Below are positions 63,643 to 64,000 of a stretch of DNA of 64,000 nt, in pieces (position 1 is the first letter of the stretch; the number at the start of each line of letters is the position of its first letter). The notes beneath the pieces are model-generated. The model saw nothing but the letters and a program-made list of their open reading frames with translations, was not told where the DNA came from and did not search any database. The DNA is from Chloroflexota bacterium (GTDB lineage Bacteria; Chloroflexota; Anaerolineae; Aggregatilineales; J027), in the NCBI GenBank assembly GCA_016234595.1, contig JACRBG010000029.1, positions 62,001 through 126,000 of the forward strand, read 5' to 3'. Position numbers and translations under genes: made by a program.

Positions 63643-64000
63643 TGGGCCACCTTCTCCACCAACGCCATAACCTCCTTAAGCACAGGCTTGTTTTTGAAAT
63701 ACAACACCTCACCGGGAATATCAACCAATTGTTCAGCGGTCAGATTGACGCCCTCATAAACCAGCAGAATCAAATCAGAACGCCCCGCCGCCCGTACTTT
63801 GGCAAGTTTGCGCCGCAAATAGTCTGGGTGCCAAAAGCCCATGATTTCCAAGAGCGCCCGCCGACCGTCCTTCTGATGGGTGAAAGCAAAGTCCGGAATC
63901 ATAACCGTATCGCCTAATAGCAGCACTTCATCTTCCCGACTCAATTGCCATTGACCGCGCTCTGCCCCAAACTTCTCTACAAATTCAGCGGCAAAATCAG
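63639..64000 (-). CDS. DUF790/Bax1-type nuclease, N-terminus beyond window
   Basis: The frame is open through the right edge, so only the C-terminal 120 or so residues are seen. VMIPDFAFTHQKDGRRALLEIMGFWHPDYLRRKLAKV has the PD-(D/E)xK-like Asp, Glu and Lys, as in Bax1 of the archaeal XPB-Bax1 pair (DUF790). Bax1 cuts DNA opened by the XPB helicase. The helicase gene, if present, should lie just beyond the window. It overlaps the GIY-YIG start by 4 bases. Confidence 0.85.
   Translation of the reverse strand, partial: DFAAEFVEKFGAERGQWQLSREDEVLLLGDTVMIPDFAFTHQKDGRRALLEIMGFWHPDYLRRKLAKVRAAGRSDLILLVYEGVNLTAEQLVDIPGEVLYFKNKPVLKEVMALVEKVAQ

Overview
The window is bacterial chromosome, and its gene content points to the Chloroflexota, probably the class Anaerolineae. 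The main clues are a full coenzyme F420 tailoring operon, a Hen1-Pnkp RNA repair pair, and several protein families I know mainly from Chloroflexota. The taxonomic call is an inference. I see no rRNA, tRNA, CRISPR array, integrase or intact insertion sequence.

Layout. 1-7.1 kb: a HEAT-repeat protein cut by the left edge, ClpC with a clear promoter and terminator, a small Cys-containing protein, thioredoxin reductase, and exported or membrane proteins. 7.1-12.2 kb: a tight six-gene minus-strand operon (ClbS/DfsB fold, XdhC, AlaX-type editing protein, DUF4304, DUF1152, degenerate metallo-beta-lactamase fold). 12.3-21.9 kb: small exported proteins, an orphan HicB, a fused XdhD-type molybdenum hydroxylase, a GT-C membrane protein, a hotdog thioesterase, an F420/LLM oxidoreductase and a HEAT-like protein. 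22-26.4 kb: a SUKH protein and the F420 operon (npdG, cofE, FbiB-like nitroreductase, cofD, cofC). 26.5-35.2 kb: a carbamoyltransferase, carbamate kinase, threonine synthase, GT2, a second PLP enzyme and an SsnA-type amidohydrolase. 35.2-39.3 kb: pnkp and hen1. 39.5-42.6 kb: a large exported beta-helix gene split by one in-frame stop. 43-52.2 kb: a cyclitol (inositol-like) catabolic region with iolD, iolE, a GntR regulator, dehydrogenases, an HpaI-type aldolase and an amidohydrolase. 52.3-53.7 kb: a deletion scar with truncated GH130 and ABC-permease genes. 54.8-62.8 kb: a LacI-controlled oligosaccharide operon (LacI, binding protein, two permeases, GH3, GH8) of probable xylo-oligosaccharide type. 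63.2-64 kb: GIY-YIG (DUF123) and DUF790/Bax1-type nuclease genes, the latter cut by the right edge.

How the parts fit. XdhD, XdhC, the carbamoyltransferase, carbamate kinase, a PLP lyase candidate and SsnA together resemble the purine/ureide catabolic gene set of E. coli and gut anaerobes, here spread over about 25 kb and mixed with F420 genes. The best regulatory architecture is upstream of lacI: a strong promoter whose start site lies inside one LacI-type operator, with an identical operator 64 bp downstream. A family of about 32-bp hairpin-forming repeats (four copies) and a duplicated terminator module lie in the gaps between genes.
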